From an uncultured Clostridia bacterium (GTDB taxonomy: Bacteria > Bacillota > Clostridia > Oscillospirales > Ruminococcaceae): 8,239 bases of DNA. The translations under genes were made by a program, and so were the position numbers. The notes below the pieces were generated by a model. That model saw nothing but the letters and a program-made list of their open reading frames with translations, was not told where the DNA came from and ran no database searches. Of the stretch, positions 1 to 7,053 are shown piece after piece (positions within the stretch are counted from its first letter, which is position 1; each line of letters opens with the position of its first letter). The stretch lies in the NCBI GenBank assembly GCA_947302065.1, contig CAMYUO010000056.1, positions 1-8,239 of the forward strand, given 5' to 3'.

Positions 1-415
1 GTGCGCAGCCGCAGTGCTGCTCATCATATTTGTTTTCGGCGCAAAAACGCCATATGCGATGCTCTACAGCACGTCTTCCTCTGATATAGACAACATCTCG
101 CTCAACCATACGGTCATCGAGCAAAAGGCGGTCAAACTGACGGGCGATGACGCAGACAAGTTTCTGGATATGCTCAAAAACGCCGAGTATAAAAGTGTTT
201 CATATGATACCGCACATGCACCTGTTGACGGCGGCTACCCTATAACCGCCACATTCAGTTTCAAAGACGGCGAGCACCAGCAGCTTGTACTTATCGGCGG
301 CTACGGCGACGGAAACGGCACGAAATACACAGGCTTCATCGACGTTGACGGCAAGTGCTTTGAGTGTGACATCAGCGCTATGTCCAAGTTTTACTACGAG
401 CGTGCCAACGCATAA
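1..415 (+). CDS. Membrane-anchored protein of unknown function, 5' end outside window
   Basis: The frame is open from base 2 to the TAA at 413-415, about 137 codons, with no stop before the window edge, so the true start probably lies upstream. A GTG at 14-16 could be read as a start, but no ribosome binding site is visible before it and the hydrophobic stretch already begins before it. The first roughly 15 visible residues (CAAAVLLIIFVFG) look like the second half of a membrane segment or an uncleaved signal anchor. The remainder is soluble and slightly acidic, with a DGGYPITATFSF strand pattern and a C-terminal FIDVDGKCFECD motif, which suggests a small beta-rich extracytoplasmic domain. 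I do not recognise the family. It is followed by a strong terminator and converges with the acetyltransferase gene. That it is a real gene is likely; function unknown. Confidence 0.7.
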   Translation, partial: CAAAVLLIIFVFGAKTPYAMLYSTSSSDIDNISLNHTVIEQKAVKLTGDDADKFLDMLKNAEYKSVSYDTAHAPVDGGYPITATFSFKDGEHQQLVLIGGYGDGNGTKYTGFIDVDGKCFECDISAMSKFYYERANA

Positions 416-441
416 AACGATGAAAATGATAGAAACAATAT

Positions 442-474
442 CACCTCTCACGTTATCTGTGAGAGGTGTTTTTT
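442..474 (+). terminator. Rho-independent terminator of the left-edge gene
   Basis: A perfect 10-bp stem, CACCTCTCAC (442-451) with GTGAGAGGTG (459-468), encloses a 7-base loop and is followed by six T (469-474). It lies 26 bases after the stop of the rightward gene and just before the end of the convergent acetyltransferase gene. There is no matching A tract on the left side, so it should work mainly on the plus strand. Confidence 0.9.
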
Positions 475-476
475 CG

Positions 477-962
477 TCATTTTGCGTACAATATCTCACG
501 CAAGGGCTTTCCGCCGATGTTATCCTCGATGAACTCATCTGTGCAGACAAAGCCGCATTTCTCGTAAAACCGCCTTGCTCTGCTGTTTTCCTCAAGCACC
601 CAGAGTATCATCTTTTCAAAGCCCTGTTTTTCAAGTTCGCTGACACAGCGCTCAAAAAGCGCCCTGCCGTGACCCTTGCCCATAAACTCGGGCAGCAGGT
701 ATATCGACACTATCTCGCCGCAGCTTTTATGGTTTTCCCAGCGTGACGGGCAGATGCTCGCCGTGCCTATGAGCCTGCCGCCCTGCTCGGCGACGAAGTG
801 CGTTCTGCCGGGCGTATCAAGGCTTTTCACCCATTTGCCGCTCGGGATAGAATCGAGGAACGACTGCGGGATAATGCCCTTGTAGGCATATTTCCAGCTT
901 TGCTCATAGATATTGCTTATCTCGCAGGGGTCGTCATTCGGGCTTATATATCGTATATTCAT
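477..962 (-). CDS. GNAT family N-acetyltransferase
   Basis: A 161-residue single-domain protein of usual GNAT length, predicted to transfer an acetyl group from acetyl-CoA to an amine in the cytoplasm; the substrate cannot be read from the sequence. The acetyl-CoA binding motif A is clear: strand EIVSIYLL (83-90) followed by the pyrophosphate loop GKGHGRAL (95-102). The first position of the usual Q/R-x-x-G-x-G/A loop is Met94. Motif B follows as LWVLEENSRARRFYEKCGF (120-138), with the typical Asn126 and the A-x-x-F-Y-E-K-x-G-F signature. The ATG at 962-960 is the only good start: an in-frame stop lies shortly upstream with no ATG, GTG or TTG between. The nearest Shine-Dalgarno-like AGAGG sits a rather long 13 bases before it. 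The gene starts 40 bases after the yifB stop with no terminator between, so it is probably co-transcribed with yifB. Confidence 0.9.
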   Translation of the reverse strand: MNIRYISPNDDPCEISNIYEQSWKYAYKGIIPQSFLDSIPSGKWVKSLDTPGRTHFVAEQGGRLIGTASICPSRWENHKSCGEIVSIYLLPEFMGKGHGRALFERCVSELEKQGFEKMILWVLEENSRARRFYEKCGFVCTDEFIEDNIGGKPLREILYAK

Positions 963-970
963 TGCCGTTA

Positions 971-1001
971 TCTTACCTCTTACATCTTATTTCTTACCTC
1001 T
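971..1001. repeat. Duplicated 10-bp motif in the yifB-acetyltransferase gap
   Basis: TCTTACCTCT occurs exactly twice (971-980 and 992-1001), 21 bases apart. Read on the coding (minus) strand it is AGAGGTAAGA, a Shine-Dalgarno-like sequence, so the acetyltransferase gene has two candidate ribosome binding sites in tandem. The upstream copy overlaps the end of yifB. Confidence 0.55.
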
Positions 1002-1002
1002 G

Positions 1003-2532
1003 TCAGCTTTTCCAATACTTTCTGTCGAGACTGCGGTACTGCACCGCCTGTGCAATGTGCGCCTTGTCTATTGTTTTTGCGCCGTCCATATCGGCAACGG
1101 TGCGTGCAACTTTCATTATCTTTTCGTATGCTCTTGCCGAAAGCCCGAGCTTGTCGAACATATTGCCCAGCATTTTCTCGGCGGCATCGGTCAGCTCGCA
1201 GACCTCATGCAGCAGCTCGGGAGTTATCCTTGCGTTGCAGGTTATTCCAGTGCCCGCAAAGCGCTTGTTCTGGATATCTCTTGCTGCCTGAACACGCTGT
1301 CTGATGCTTTCGGACGATTCTTCCTTTTCAGATGAGGAAAGGTCGGCAAACTCGACAGGTGCGACCTCGAGATGAATATCAAATCTGTCGAGCAGAGGTC
1401 CCGATATCTTGTTCAGGTAATGCTCGACCTGGTTCTTCGAGCAGATGCACTTTCTTGTCGGGTGACCGTAATAGCCGCAGGGACAGGGATTCATCGCACC
1501 GATGAGCATAAACGAGCTAGGGTATGTTATGCTGCCGGAGACTCGGGATACTGTCACTTTCATATCCTCAAGCGGCTGACGGAGTATCTCAAGAGTCGGA
1601 CGTGCGAACTCGGCAAGCTCGTCAAGAAACAGCAGTCCGTTATGCGCAAGGGATATCTCACCGGGATGTATTGGGTTACCGCCGCCGGCAAGACCCGCAG
1701 CAGAAACTGTGTGGTGCGGCGAACGGAACGGTCTTATCGTGATGAGCGGGTGTTCGCTGTCGAGCAGACCTGCGACGGAGTGGACGTTGGTGGTCTCTAT
1801 CGACTCTTCAAAAGTCATTTCGGGCAGGATAGACGGCATGCGCTTGGCAAGCATTGATTTGCCCGAGCCGGGAGCACCTATCATCAGAACGTTATGTCCG
1901 CCTGCGGCAGCGACCTCGAGCGCTTTTTTAGCAGCGGTCTGACCCTTGACATCGGCAAAGTCGAGCGAGCTTATGCGGTCGGCTTTTGACGGTACAAAGA
2001 CCTCGGCAGGCTGCATAATGCTTTTGCCCGTGAAATGCGCAACGAGCTGAGAGAGCGACTCTACGCCGTAGACATCTATACCACGCACAGCAGAAGCTTC
2101 AAGCAGGTTCTCTTTCGGCACGAATATCTCTTTCAAGCCGTTTTTCTGCGCAAGGATAGTCATTGGCAGCACGCCGTTTATCCTGCGTATCTCGCCGCTG
2201 AGTGAGACCTCGCCGATAAATGCCGACTGTTCGATCTGCGCAAGACCTGCACCGCCCGTTACACACAGCAGGGCAACGGCAATTGCGAGGTCGTGGACAG
2301 AGCCAGACTTTTTGACATCGGCAGGCGCAAGGTTTATCATGACCTTGCTGCGCGGAAAATCGAGCTTGCTGGTGCGGAAAGCGGAGCGCAGCCTTTCACG
2401 GCTCTCACGCACTGCGATGTCTGCCAGCCCGACGATATCGAATGCAGGCAGACCTGCGCTCGCCTCTATCTCAACGGTCACAGGGAAAGCGTTCAGCCCC
2501 GTGAGACCAAGACTATGTACTTTACCAAACAT
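1003..2532 (-). CDS. yifB: YifB/ComM family Mg-chelatase-like AAA+ ATPase
   Basis: A 509-residue protein of normal length for the YifB/ComM family. Domains in order: an N-terminal ChlI-like domain (about 20-142) with the signature GLPAFDIVGLAD (27-38) and VRESRERLRSA (41-51); a AAA+ Mg-chelatase domain (about 190-395) with Walker A GAPGSGKS (219-226), Walker B LLFLDEL (300-306), the Cys motif NPCPCGYYG (348-356) and GPLLDRFD (378-385); and a C-terminal helical domain (about 405-505) with the sensor-2-like SARAYEKIMKVART (465-478). All key ATPase residues are present. In Haemophilus and Vibrio, ComM is a hexameric helicase that promotes branch migration during natural transformation. The role in Clostridia is less clear, though a DNA recombination role is a fair inference. 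It is not a magnesium chelatase subunit; no chlorophyll or cobalamin genes are nearby. The start is supported by GAGGTG five bases before the ATG. The acetyltransferase gene follows closely. Confidence 0.96.
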   Translation of the reverse strand: MFGKVHSLGLTGLNAFPVTVEIEASAGLPAFDIVGLADIAVRESRERLRSAFRTSKLDFPRSKVMINLAPADVKKSGSVHDLAIAVALLCVTGGAGLAQIEQSAFIGEVSLSGEIRRINGVLPMTILAQKNGLKEIFVPKENLLEASAVRGIDVYGVESLSQLVAHFTGKSIMQPAEVFVPSKADRISSLDFADVKGQTAAKKALEVAAAGGHNVLMIGAPGSGKSMLAKRMPSILPEMTFEESIETTNVHSVAGLLDSEHPLITIRPFRSPHHTVSAAGLAGGGNPIHPGEISLAHNGLLFLDELAEFARPTLEILRQPLEDMKVTVSRVSGSITYPSSFMLIGAMNPCPCGYYGHPTRKCICSKNQVEHYLNKISGPLLDRFDIHLEVAPVEFADLSSSEKEESSESIRQRVQAARDIQNKRFAGTGITCNARITPELLHEVCELTDAAEKMLGNMFDKLGLSARAYEKIMKVARTVADMDGAKTIDKAHIAQAVQYRSLDRKYWKS

Positions 2533-2561
2533 TCAAACACCTCATTGTTATTGAACTGCAT

Positions 2562-2610
2562 AAAAAAATGGACACCCGAAGGGGTTTTAGGGGGCGACCG
2601 GAAAGCCCCC
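2562..2610 (-). terminator. GC-rich double hairpin between hydrolase and yifB, candidate terminator or dispersed repeat
   Basis: Two adjacent inverted repeats fill the 95-base gap. GGGGGC (2590-2595) pairs with GCCCCC (2605-2610) across a 9-base loop, and ACCC (2574-2577) pairs with GGGT (2582-2585). Read on the minus strand, the second hairpin is followed after a few bases by seven T (2568-2562), so the whole could end transcription of the hydrolase gene, which stops at 2628. The small stem and the five-base offset to the T tract make it a weak canonical terminator. The GC-rich, tandem palindromic layout would also fit a dispersed intergenic repeat. Confidence 0.5.
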
Positions 2611-2627
2611 TGAATTAAAACGCTCTG

Positions 2628-3551
2628 TCACATCAGCGACTCAAAGAAATCGAGCAGGTCGGCATAGACCTCTTCTCTGTTAGTCTCGTTGAGCAGCTCG
2701 TGGCGTGCATCTTTGTATATTTTCATTTCCACATTGCAGTCATTGAGGTTAAGCTCGTTGAACACTTTCAGCACGCCCTTGCCGTACTCGCCGACAGGGT
2801 CGCATGCGCCCGAAACAAGATAGGTCGGCAGGCTTTTCGGGTATGTTCTGAACCACTTGCTGTTATTGACATACCACAGCAGCTTGACAAGATTCTCAAA
2901 GCCGTTGAGAGTGAACGTAAAGCCGCAGCGCTTATCGTTGCAGTATTTTGCGACGATGGACGTATCCCTTGTAAGCCAGTCGAAGTCGGAATTGCGCTCG
3001 GTTATCTTGTCGTTATAGCTGCCGAAAGCAACGTTGTTGAAGAACTTGCTGCGGTGCTTGTCGCCCTTTATGCGCTTTGCGGCATCAAGCATGACAAGCA
3101 GCGCCGATGTTCCGCCCGAGCCTGCGCTCGTTCCGCTGAGCACAAGACCGTCGATGTGCTTTGAATAGTGTGTCGCATAGGCTCTTGCGAGGAAGCTGCC
3201 CATGCTGTGACCAAGCAGGAAATATGGCACCTCTGGATAGTTTTTCTTCATCATCTTAGTGAGCCTGAACATATCCTTCACGACGTTTTCCCAGCCGCTT
3301 TTTTCGGAAAAATAGCCGTACTCGCTCTCATCAGCGGCAGTTCTGCCGTGACCGAGGTGGTCTTCGCCGCAGACAACGAATCCGTGGTCTGCAAGAAAAT
3401 CCGCAAAGGCGTTATATCTTTCAAAATGCTCTGCCATGCCGTGCGATATCTGCACAACTCCCCTGACGGCACCTGCGGGGAAAATCACATAATACGCCGT
3501 GTCGTGAGCCTTGTCCGATGAACGAAAACTGCTTGAAAAATGAGTAGACAT
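2628..3551 (-). CDS. Alpha/beta hydrolase, monoacylglycerol lipase-like (serine hydrolase)
   Basis: A 307-residue protein with the alpha/beta hydrolase fold of the Hydrolase_4 / monoacylglycerol lipase (lysophospholipase) group. The oxyanion-hole motif is HGMAEHFERY (37-46), the typical DHLGHGR turn is at 64-70, and the nucleophile elbow GHSMGS (114-119) places the catalytic serine at 116. Asp251 in SGACDPVG (247-254) and His284 in DARHELLNE complete the triad. There is no signal peptide, so it should act in the cytoplasm, probably on a lipid or carboxylic ester; the exact substrate is unknown and peptidase activity cannot be excluded. The start is strongly supported by GGAGGTG (3557-3563 on the complementary strand) five bases before the ATG, and by a sigma-A promoter close upstream. 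It is transcribed divergently from the sugar mutase and seems monocistronic. Confidence 0.93.
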   Translation of the reverse strand: MSTHFSSSFRSSDKAHDTAYYVIFPAGAVRGVVQISHGMAEHFERYNAFADFLADHGFVVCGEDHLGHGRTAADESEYGYFSEKSGWENVVKDMFRLTKMMKKNYPEVPYFLLGHSMGSFLARAYATHYSKHIDGLVLSGTSAGSGGTSALLVMLDAAKRIKGDKHRSKFFNNVAFGSYNDKITERNSDFDWLTRDTSIVAKYCNDKRCGFTFTLNGFENLVKLLWYVNNSKWFRTYPKSLPTYLVSGACDPVGEYGKGVLKVFNELNLNDCNVEMKIYKDARHELLNETNREEVYADLLDFFESLM

Positions 3552-3584
3552 GATAACACCTCCAAATATAAATCCGTTAAGAAG

Positions 3585-3613
3585 ATTATACCACGTTCTG
3601 CCTTTTTTATCAA
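3585..3613 (-). promoter_or_regulatory. Sigma-A promoter of the hydrolase gene
   Basis: On the minus strand TTGATA (3613-3608) and a perfect TATAAT (3590-3585) are separated by 17 bases. Transcription would start near 3578, giving a leader of roughly 27 bases that just holds the GGAGGTG ribosome binding site. Confidence 0.8.
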
Positions 3614-3692
3614 GGCTTTGAGACTCTTTTTCAAAGGTTTAACAAATGAGCGGAAGCTCTTTTCACTCAAATGTAAAATAATTTATAAGCCC

Positions 3693-3720
3693 TTGAAAAA
3701 TTCAAAAAATGTGATATAAT
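3693..3720 (+). promoter_or_regulatory. Sigma-A promoter (extended -10) of the sugar mutase gene
   Basis: TTGAAA (3693-3698) and a perfect TATAAT (3715-3720) are 16 bases apart, with TG at 3712-3713 giving an extended -10 (TGATATAAT). Transcription would start near 3727, about 60 bases ahead of the ATG at 3788. The hydrolase promoter on the other strand is about 80 bases away, so both genes share a short divergent control region. No riboswitch-like fold stands out in the leader. Confidence 0.85.
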
Positions 3721-3787
3721 ATTATTACCAATGGGCATTTGATATTAGATATGATAGAAAGAATTTCAGAACGAGAGGTGTATTACA

Positions 3788-5506
3788 ATGACGGAAATGG
3801 AACTTTACAAGCTCTGGTGCGAAAATGCGACAGAGGACGAGGATCTTGTCAAGGAGCTCAAGGCTATCGAGGGCGACGAGGAAGCTATCAAGGACAGATT
3901 CTACCGTGATCTCGAATTCGGCACGGGCGGACTCAGAGGCGTTATCGGAGCAGGTTCTTACAGACTCAACATCTACACGATCAGACGTGCGACACAGGGT
4001 CTTGCCGATTACGTGAACGGTGCGTTCACAGGCGGCGCTGTCGCTATATCATACGATTCGAGAATAAAGTCAGACACATTTGCAAAGCAAGCCGCTGCGG
4101 TGCTTGCAGCTAACGGCATCAAGGCTTACATATACAAGGAGCTTATGCCGACACCTTGTCTTTCGTGGGCAGTAAGAGCCTGCAAATGTCAGGCGGGCAT
4201 TATGATAACCGCATCACACAACCCTGCTAAGTACAACGGCTACAAGGCATACGGCGAGGACGGCTGCCAGATCACTCTTGATGTGGCAAACACGGTCATC
4301 GGAAAGATCAATGCTGTTGAGATGTTCGGCGGTGCAAAGACAATGGACTATGATGAGGGCGTTGCAAGCGGCATGATAAGCTACATCAGCGACGACATCA
4401 TCGAGGGCTACTACAAGAAAGTGCTCGAGCAGGGCATTCATACAGATCTCGTTGCGGACAGCGGTCTGAAAGTTGTTTACACACCGCTCAACGGCACAGG
4501 CAACAAGCCTGTAAGAGAGATACTCAAGAGAATAGGCGTAAAGGAAGTAACGGTCGTTCCCGAGCAGGAGAACCCCGACGGCAACTTCCCTACCTGTCCT
4601 TTCCCGAACCCCGAGATAAAAGAGGCTCTGGCAAAGGGACTCGAGCTTTGCAAGACCGTAAAGCCGGATCTTCTGCTTGCAACAGACCCCGATGCAGACA
4701 GAGTCGGCATCGCAGTTCCCGATGAAAACGGCGATTTCGTGCTGTTCTCGGGCAACGAGGTCGGCGCAATGCTGCTCAAATATGTTTGTCAGGAAAGAAC
4801 AGCTCTCGGCACTATGCCGAAAGACCCTGTTGCAGTAAAGACTATCGTTACCACCGACATCTGCAACAAGATCGCTGCCGAGTACGGCGTTGAGCTGCGT
4901 GAGGTGCTCACAGGATTCAAGTTCATCGGTGAGCAGATCGGTTTCCTTGAGCAGAAGGGCGAGGAAAACAGATACATTTTCGGTTTTGAGGAGAGCTACG
5001 GTTACCTTGCAGGCTCGTATGTAAGAGACAAGGACGCTGTCGTTGCATCAATGCTAATCTGCGAAATGGCAGCATTCTACCGCACAAAGGGCATCTCGCT
5101 GCTCAAGGCAAGAGAGGATCTTTATGCACAGTACGGCAACTACCTGCATTCACAGAAATCTTTCCAGTGCGAAGGCGCAAGCGGCATGGAGAGAATGAAA
5201 GAGATAATGACAGACCTGCGCACAAACGTGCCGACAGAGATCGGCGGACTGAAAGTGCTCGTTTTCGGTGACTATATGGCATCCGAAGAGACAGAGCTGG
5301 CTACGGGCAAAAAGACAGAGATCAAGCTGCCTAAGTCAGATGTTCTCGCATTCAGGCTCGAGCAGGGCGCATCTGTTATCCTCAGACCGTCGGGCACAGA
5401 GCCTAAGATAAAGGCATACTACACCACTATCGGCGACAAGCGCGAGAACGCTGAGAAGCTCGAAGAAAAGATCGCCGAGGATTTCAAGGCAAAGCTCGGT
5501 TTCTGA
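3788..5506 (+). CDS. pgcA: Phosphoglucomutase/phosphomannomutase (alpha-D-phosphohexomutase)
   Basis: A 572-residue cytoplasmic enzyme of the long bacterial phosphohexomutase type, close in length to Bacillus PgcA, interconverting glucose-1-phosphate and glucose-6-phosphate (possibly mannose phosphates too). All four active-site loops are intact: phosphoserine loop TASHNPAKYNGYK (141-153) with catalytic Ser143; metal-binding loop DPDADR (300-305); sugar-binding loop GFEESYGYL (399-407); and phosphate-binding loop RPSGTEPKIK (533-542). The N-terminal FGTGGLRG (44-51) is the usual family signature. The product feeds glycogen, UDP-glucose and envelope polysaccharide synthesis. The start is fixed by GAGAGGTG (3773-3780) seven bases before the ATG. 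The gene has its own extended -10 promoter and a strong terminator, so it is probably monocistronic. Glucose versus mannose specificity cannot be decided from the sequence alone. Confidence 0.96.
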   Translation: MTEMELYKLWCENATEDEDLVKELKAIEGDEEAIKDRFYRDLEFGTGGLRGVIGAGSYRLNIYTIRRATQGLADYVNGAFTGGAVAISYDSRIKSDTFAKQAAAVLAANGIKAYIYKELMPTPCLSWAVRACKCQAGIMITASHNPAKYNGYKAYGEDGCQITLDVANTVIGKINAVEMFGGAKTMDYDEGVASGMISYISDDIIEGYYKKVLEQGIHTDLVADSGLKVVYTPLNGTGNKPVREILKRIGVKEVTVVPEQENPDGNFPTCPFPNPEIKEALAKGLELCKTVKPDLLLATDPDADRVGIAVPDENGDFVLFSGNEVGAMLLKYVCQERTALGTMPKDPVAVKTIVTTDICNKIAAEYGVELREVLTGFKFIGEQIGFLEQKGEENRYIFGFEESYGYLAGSYVRDKDAVVASMLICEMAAFYRTKGISLLKAREDLYAQYGNYLHSQKSFQCEGASGMERMKEIMTDLRTNVPTEIGGLKVLVFGDYMASEETELATGKKTEIKLPKSDVLAFRLEQGASVILRPSGTEPKIKAYYTTIGDKRENAEKLEEKIAEDFKAKLGF

Positions 5507-5515
5507 AAATGACAT

Positions 5516-5557
5516 AAAAAATCAGAGGTAAGAGAATTTTCTCTTACCTCTTTTTTT
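5516..5557. terminator. Bidirectional rho-independent terminator
   Basis: AGAGGTAAGAG (5524-5534) and CTCTTACCTCT (5541-5551) form an 11-bp perfect stem with a 6-base loop. Seven T follow on the right (5551-5557) and six A precede on the left (5516-5521). It can end the rightward mutase transcript and, on the minus strand, the lipoprotein transcript that stops at 5592. Confidence 0.92.
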
Positions 5558-5591
5558 GAATTGAAAATGCAGCTTTCCGAGCTATCGTATG

Positions 5592-6437
5592 TTACACCAG
5601 CGTTTTAAGCATTTTGGAAAGCTCGGCAAGCGAATAGCTTTTGAAGTCCTTGGATTTATAATACTTGTTCGATTCCGCTTCTGCCTGTGACTGCGTAACA
5701 GGCTTGTCGTTAATAGCGTATTTTCCGTCATCACTATAAATTGTCGTTATCTTCTTTGAGCTTCCGTCTGCTTGGATCTGAAATACATATGTATACCAGC
5801 TTGTAACTCCGCCCCAATAGTTTATGCTATAGCAGCCCGATTTTGAGATAAACCCGAAAGAGCCTCTTGAATCAGGGGGATTCGGGTCACTGGTCAGAAC
5901 GACCTTTCCGCCGACATAAGTGAACACTTTCTGATGACCGTTGAAATTCTTGACAGCCGTTGCCACTATCTCGGGTATATTATCATTCGTGATATATGCC
6001 ATTTCATAGCTTAGTTTATAGCCATTTGCAGTCTCTTGTTTTTCAAGCTCCGTCATCGCAGCGATATAAAGCTCTGCCCAATTGCTTGCAGCTTTCTTCT
6101 TGGTGGTAGCTTTTGTTGTAGCTTTTGTGGTCGCCTTAGTCGTTGCTTTTGTGGTAGTCGTTGTAGTTGTCGTGGTGGCCGTTGTAGTAGTGGTAGCGGT
6201 AGTGGTATCGTCGTGCCAATACCCATCGTCGGGATCTGACGCGGGGTCTTCAGGCACGTCATCAACAGGGCTCACAGTCTCAATGCTGCTTGCCGTAATG
6301 CTTTCGGTTTTTGATATTTCGGTCTTGCTGGTTTCGGTCTTGCTGCTGTCTGCCGCGCTTGAGCTTTCACTGCAGGCGGTGAGGCAGGAAAATGCCATTA
6401 TAATTGACAGCGCTGCTGCAAAAATCATTTTCTTCAT
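5592..6437 (-). CDS. Lipoprotein with Lys/Thr-rich linker and unknown C-terminal domain
   Basis: A 281-residue predicted lipoprotein. Residues 1-21 form a signal peptide (MKKMIFAAALSIIMAFSCLTA) and LTAC (19-22) is a lipobox with the lipidated Cys22. A Ser/Thr/Glu-rich stretch (23-77) leads to a low-complexity linker (78-114) of Thr runs and KATT repeats that would carry net positive charge and may be O-glycosylated. The C-terminal domain (about 118-281) starts with NWAELYIAAMTELEK and contains YEMAYITNDNIPEIVA (144-159), a pattern like the D-x-D-x-D-G-x-P-E-L strand motif seen in many uncharacterised clostridial secreted domains. I do not recognise a specific family, and no catalytic motif is visible. 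The start is supported by GAGGAGGG (6443-6450 on the complementary strand) five bases upstream. The gene begins 19 bases after the preceding lipoprotein gene's stop, so the two form an operon ending at the bidirectional terminator. Confidence 0.9.
   Translation of the reverse strand: MKKMIFAAALSIIMAFSCLTACSESSSAADSSKTETSKTEISKTESITASSIETVSPVDDVPEDPASDPDDGYWHDDTTTATTTTTATTTTTTTTTKATTKATTKATTKATTKKKAASNWAELYIAAMTELEKQETANGYKLSYEMAYITNDNIPEIVATAVKNFNGHQKVFTYVGGKVVLTSDPNPPDSRGSFGFISKSGCYSINYWGGVTSWYTYVFQIQADGSSKKITTIYSDDGKYAINDKPVTQSQAEAESNKYYKSKDFKSYSLAELSKMLKTLV
6096..6206. repeat. Degenerate 12-bp and Thr-codon repeats coding the KATT linker
   Basis: This stretch encodes residues 78-114 of the Lys/Thr-linker lipoprotein. 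Four to five degenerate copies of a 12-base unit (such as GCTTTTGTGGTC) encode Lys-Ala-Thr-Thr, next to long runs of ACN threonine codons read on the minus strand. It is a likely site of length variation by slippage or unequal recombination. Confidence 0.8.
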
Positions 6438-6456
6438 ACTATCCCTCCTCGTTTTG

Positions 6457-6987
6457 TCAAGCAGGGAAATAAAATCTGCCCGAGAGCTGATAGTCCGACA
6501 TTACCGCAGCAAGCAGATAACACTCTTTCATCGTCGGTGCTGCGCCCTTTGTAAAAGCGAAACACTCGCCGCTTTTGTACAGCTGTTCGGCTTTGGCTTT
6601 GAAAAGGCTTTCAAGCAGTAGCATTCCGTCAAGCTCGCCGTCGTAGCTGTCGATGTTTCCCGAATATACCTTGCCGGTGCCGCCGTTTTTATTCTTGCCG
6701 TTGAACTCGACACAAAGACCTGCACCGCCGTCATACACCCTTGTTCCCTCGTATGTGCCTTTCGGAGCATAGCCCTTTGAGCAGACCTGCTCAAAGAAAT
6801 AGGTCAGGTCTACCTCGTCTTTATGGGCGGTCTTTGATGATGCCGTGGTCGTGGCAGATGTCGTCGATGTTGTTGTCGCCTTTGTCTGCGTGGTATCAGG
6901 TGCAGATGAGCTGCTCTCGGTGCAGGCGGTCAGGCAGGCAAGTGCCAGCACTGCGGACAGTACAGCTGCAAACAGCCTGTTGCTCAT
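6457..6987 (-). CDS. Small lipoprotein with Thr-rich linker and unknown C-terminal domain
   Basis: A 176-residue predicted lipoprotein: signal peptide 1-21, lipobox LTAC (19-22) with Cys22, a Ser-rich stretch (24-28), then a short Thr/Ala/Ser linker (31-54). The C-terminal domain (about 57-176) has VDLTYFFEQVCSKGY, a Gly/Asn-rich GKNKNGGTGKVYSG stretch, then a helical FKAKAEQLYKSGECF segment. It has three cysteines (69, 92, 142) that could pair outside the cell. I do not recognise the family. GGGGAGAG (7000-6993, minus strand) just before the ATG serves as ribosome binding site, and a near-consensus promoter lies at 7023-7051. Its signal-peptide DNA is strongly similar to that of the next lipoprotein gene downstream, which starts 19 bases after this stop and is probably translated from the same mRNA. 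Confidence 0.88.
   Translation of the reverse strand: MSNRLFAAVLSAVLALACLTACTESSSSAPDTTQTKATTTSTTSATTTASSKTAHKDEVDLTYFFEQVCSKGYAPKGTYEGTRVYDGGAGLCVEFNGKNKNGGTGKVYSGNIDSYDGELDGMLLLESLFKAKAEQLYKSGECFAFTKGAAPTMKECYLLAAVMSDYQLSGRFYFPA
6826..6897. repeat. Low-complexity Thr-codon stretch in the small lipoprotein gene
   Basis: Encodes residues 31-54, mostly Thr, Ala and Ser, without a regular repeat unit. It is the shortest of the three linkers in this array. Confidence 0.65.
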
Positions 6988-7022
6988 TTTTGCTCTCCCC
7001 TTTCGTTATGCTTGTTGGTATT

Positions 7023-7051
7023 ATTTTAGCAAACAAAAGAGGTCGTGTCAA
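7023..7051 (-). promoter_or_regulatory. Near-consensus sigma-A promoter for the two-gene lipoprotein operon
   Basis: On the minus strand a perfect TTGACA (7051-7046) and TAAAAT (7028-7023) are separated by exactly 17 bases. The -35 box lies two bases beyond the TGA stop (7056-7054) of the LRR lipoprotein gene. Transcription would start near 7016, about 28 bases before the small lipoprotein's ATG. Confidence 0.85.
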
Positions 7052-7053
7052 GC

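Noticed and set aside
1003..2532. Magnesium chelatase subunit for tetrapyrrole synthesis
   Set aside because: The N-terminal ChlI-like domain order, NPCPCG motif and length are those of YifB/ComM; no partner chelatase subunits are present.
2293..2613. 106-codon plus-strand frame crossing the yifB start and the GC-rich hairpins
   Set aside because: It is mostly antisense to conserved yifB sequence and its end is translated hairpin DNA, with no gene-like features.
3485..3670. 61-codon minus-strand frame over the start of the hydrolase gene
   Set aside because: It lacks a ribosome binding site, overlaps the hydrolase in another frame, and covers the hydrolase promoter.
6096..6206. Regular 12-base repeats considered as a CRISPR-like array
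   Set aside because: The units are in frame, directly adjacent with no spacers, and encode a typical Thr/Lys linker.
6036..6621. Plus-strand frames rich in Val/Ala opposite the Thr-rich linkers
   Set aside because: They are antisense shadows of ACN threonine codons, which read as GTN valine on the other strand; no plausible start signals.
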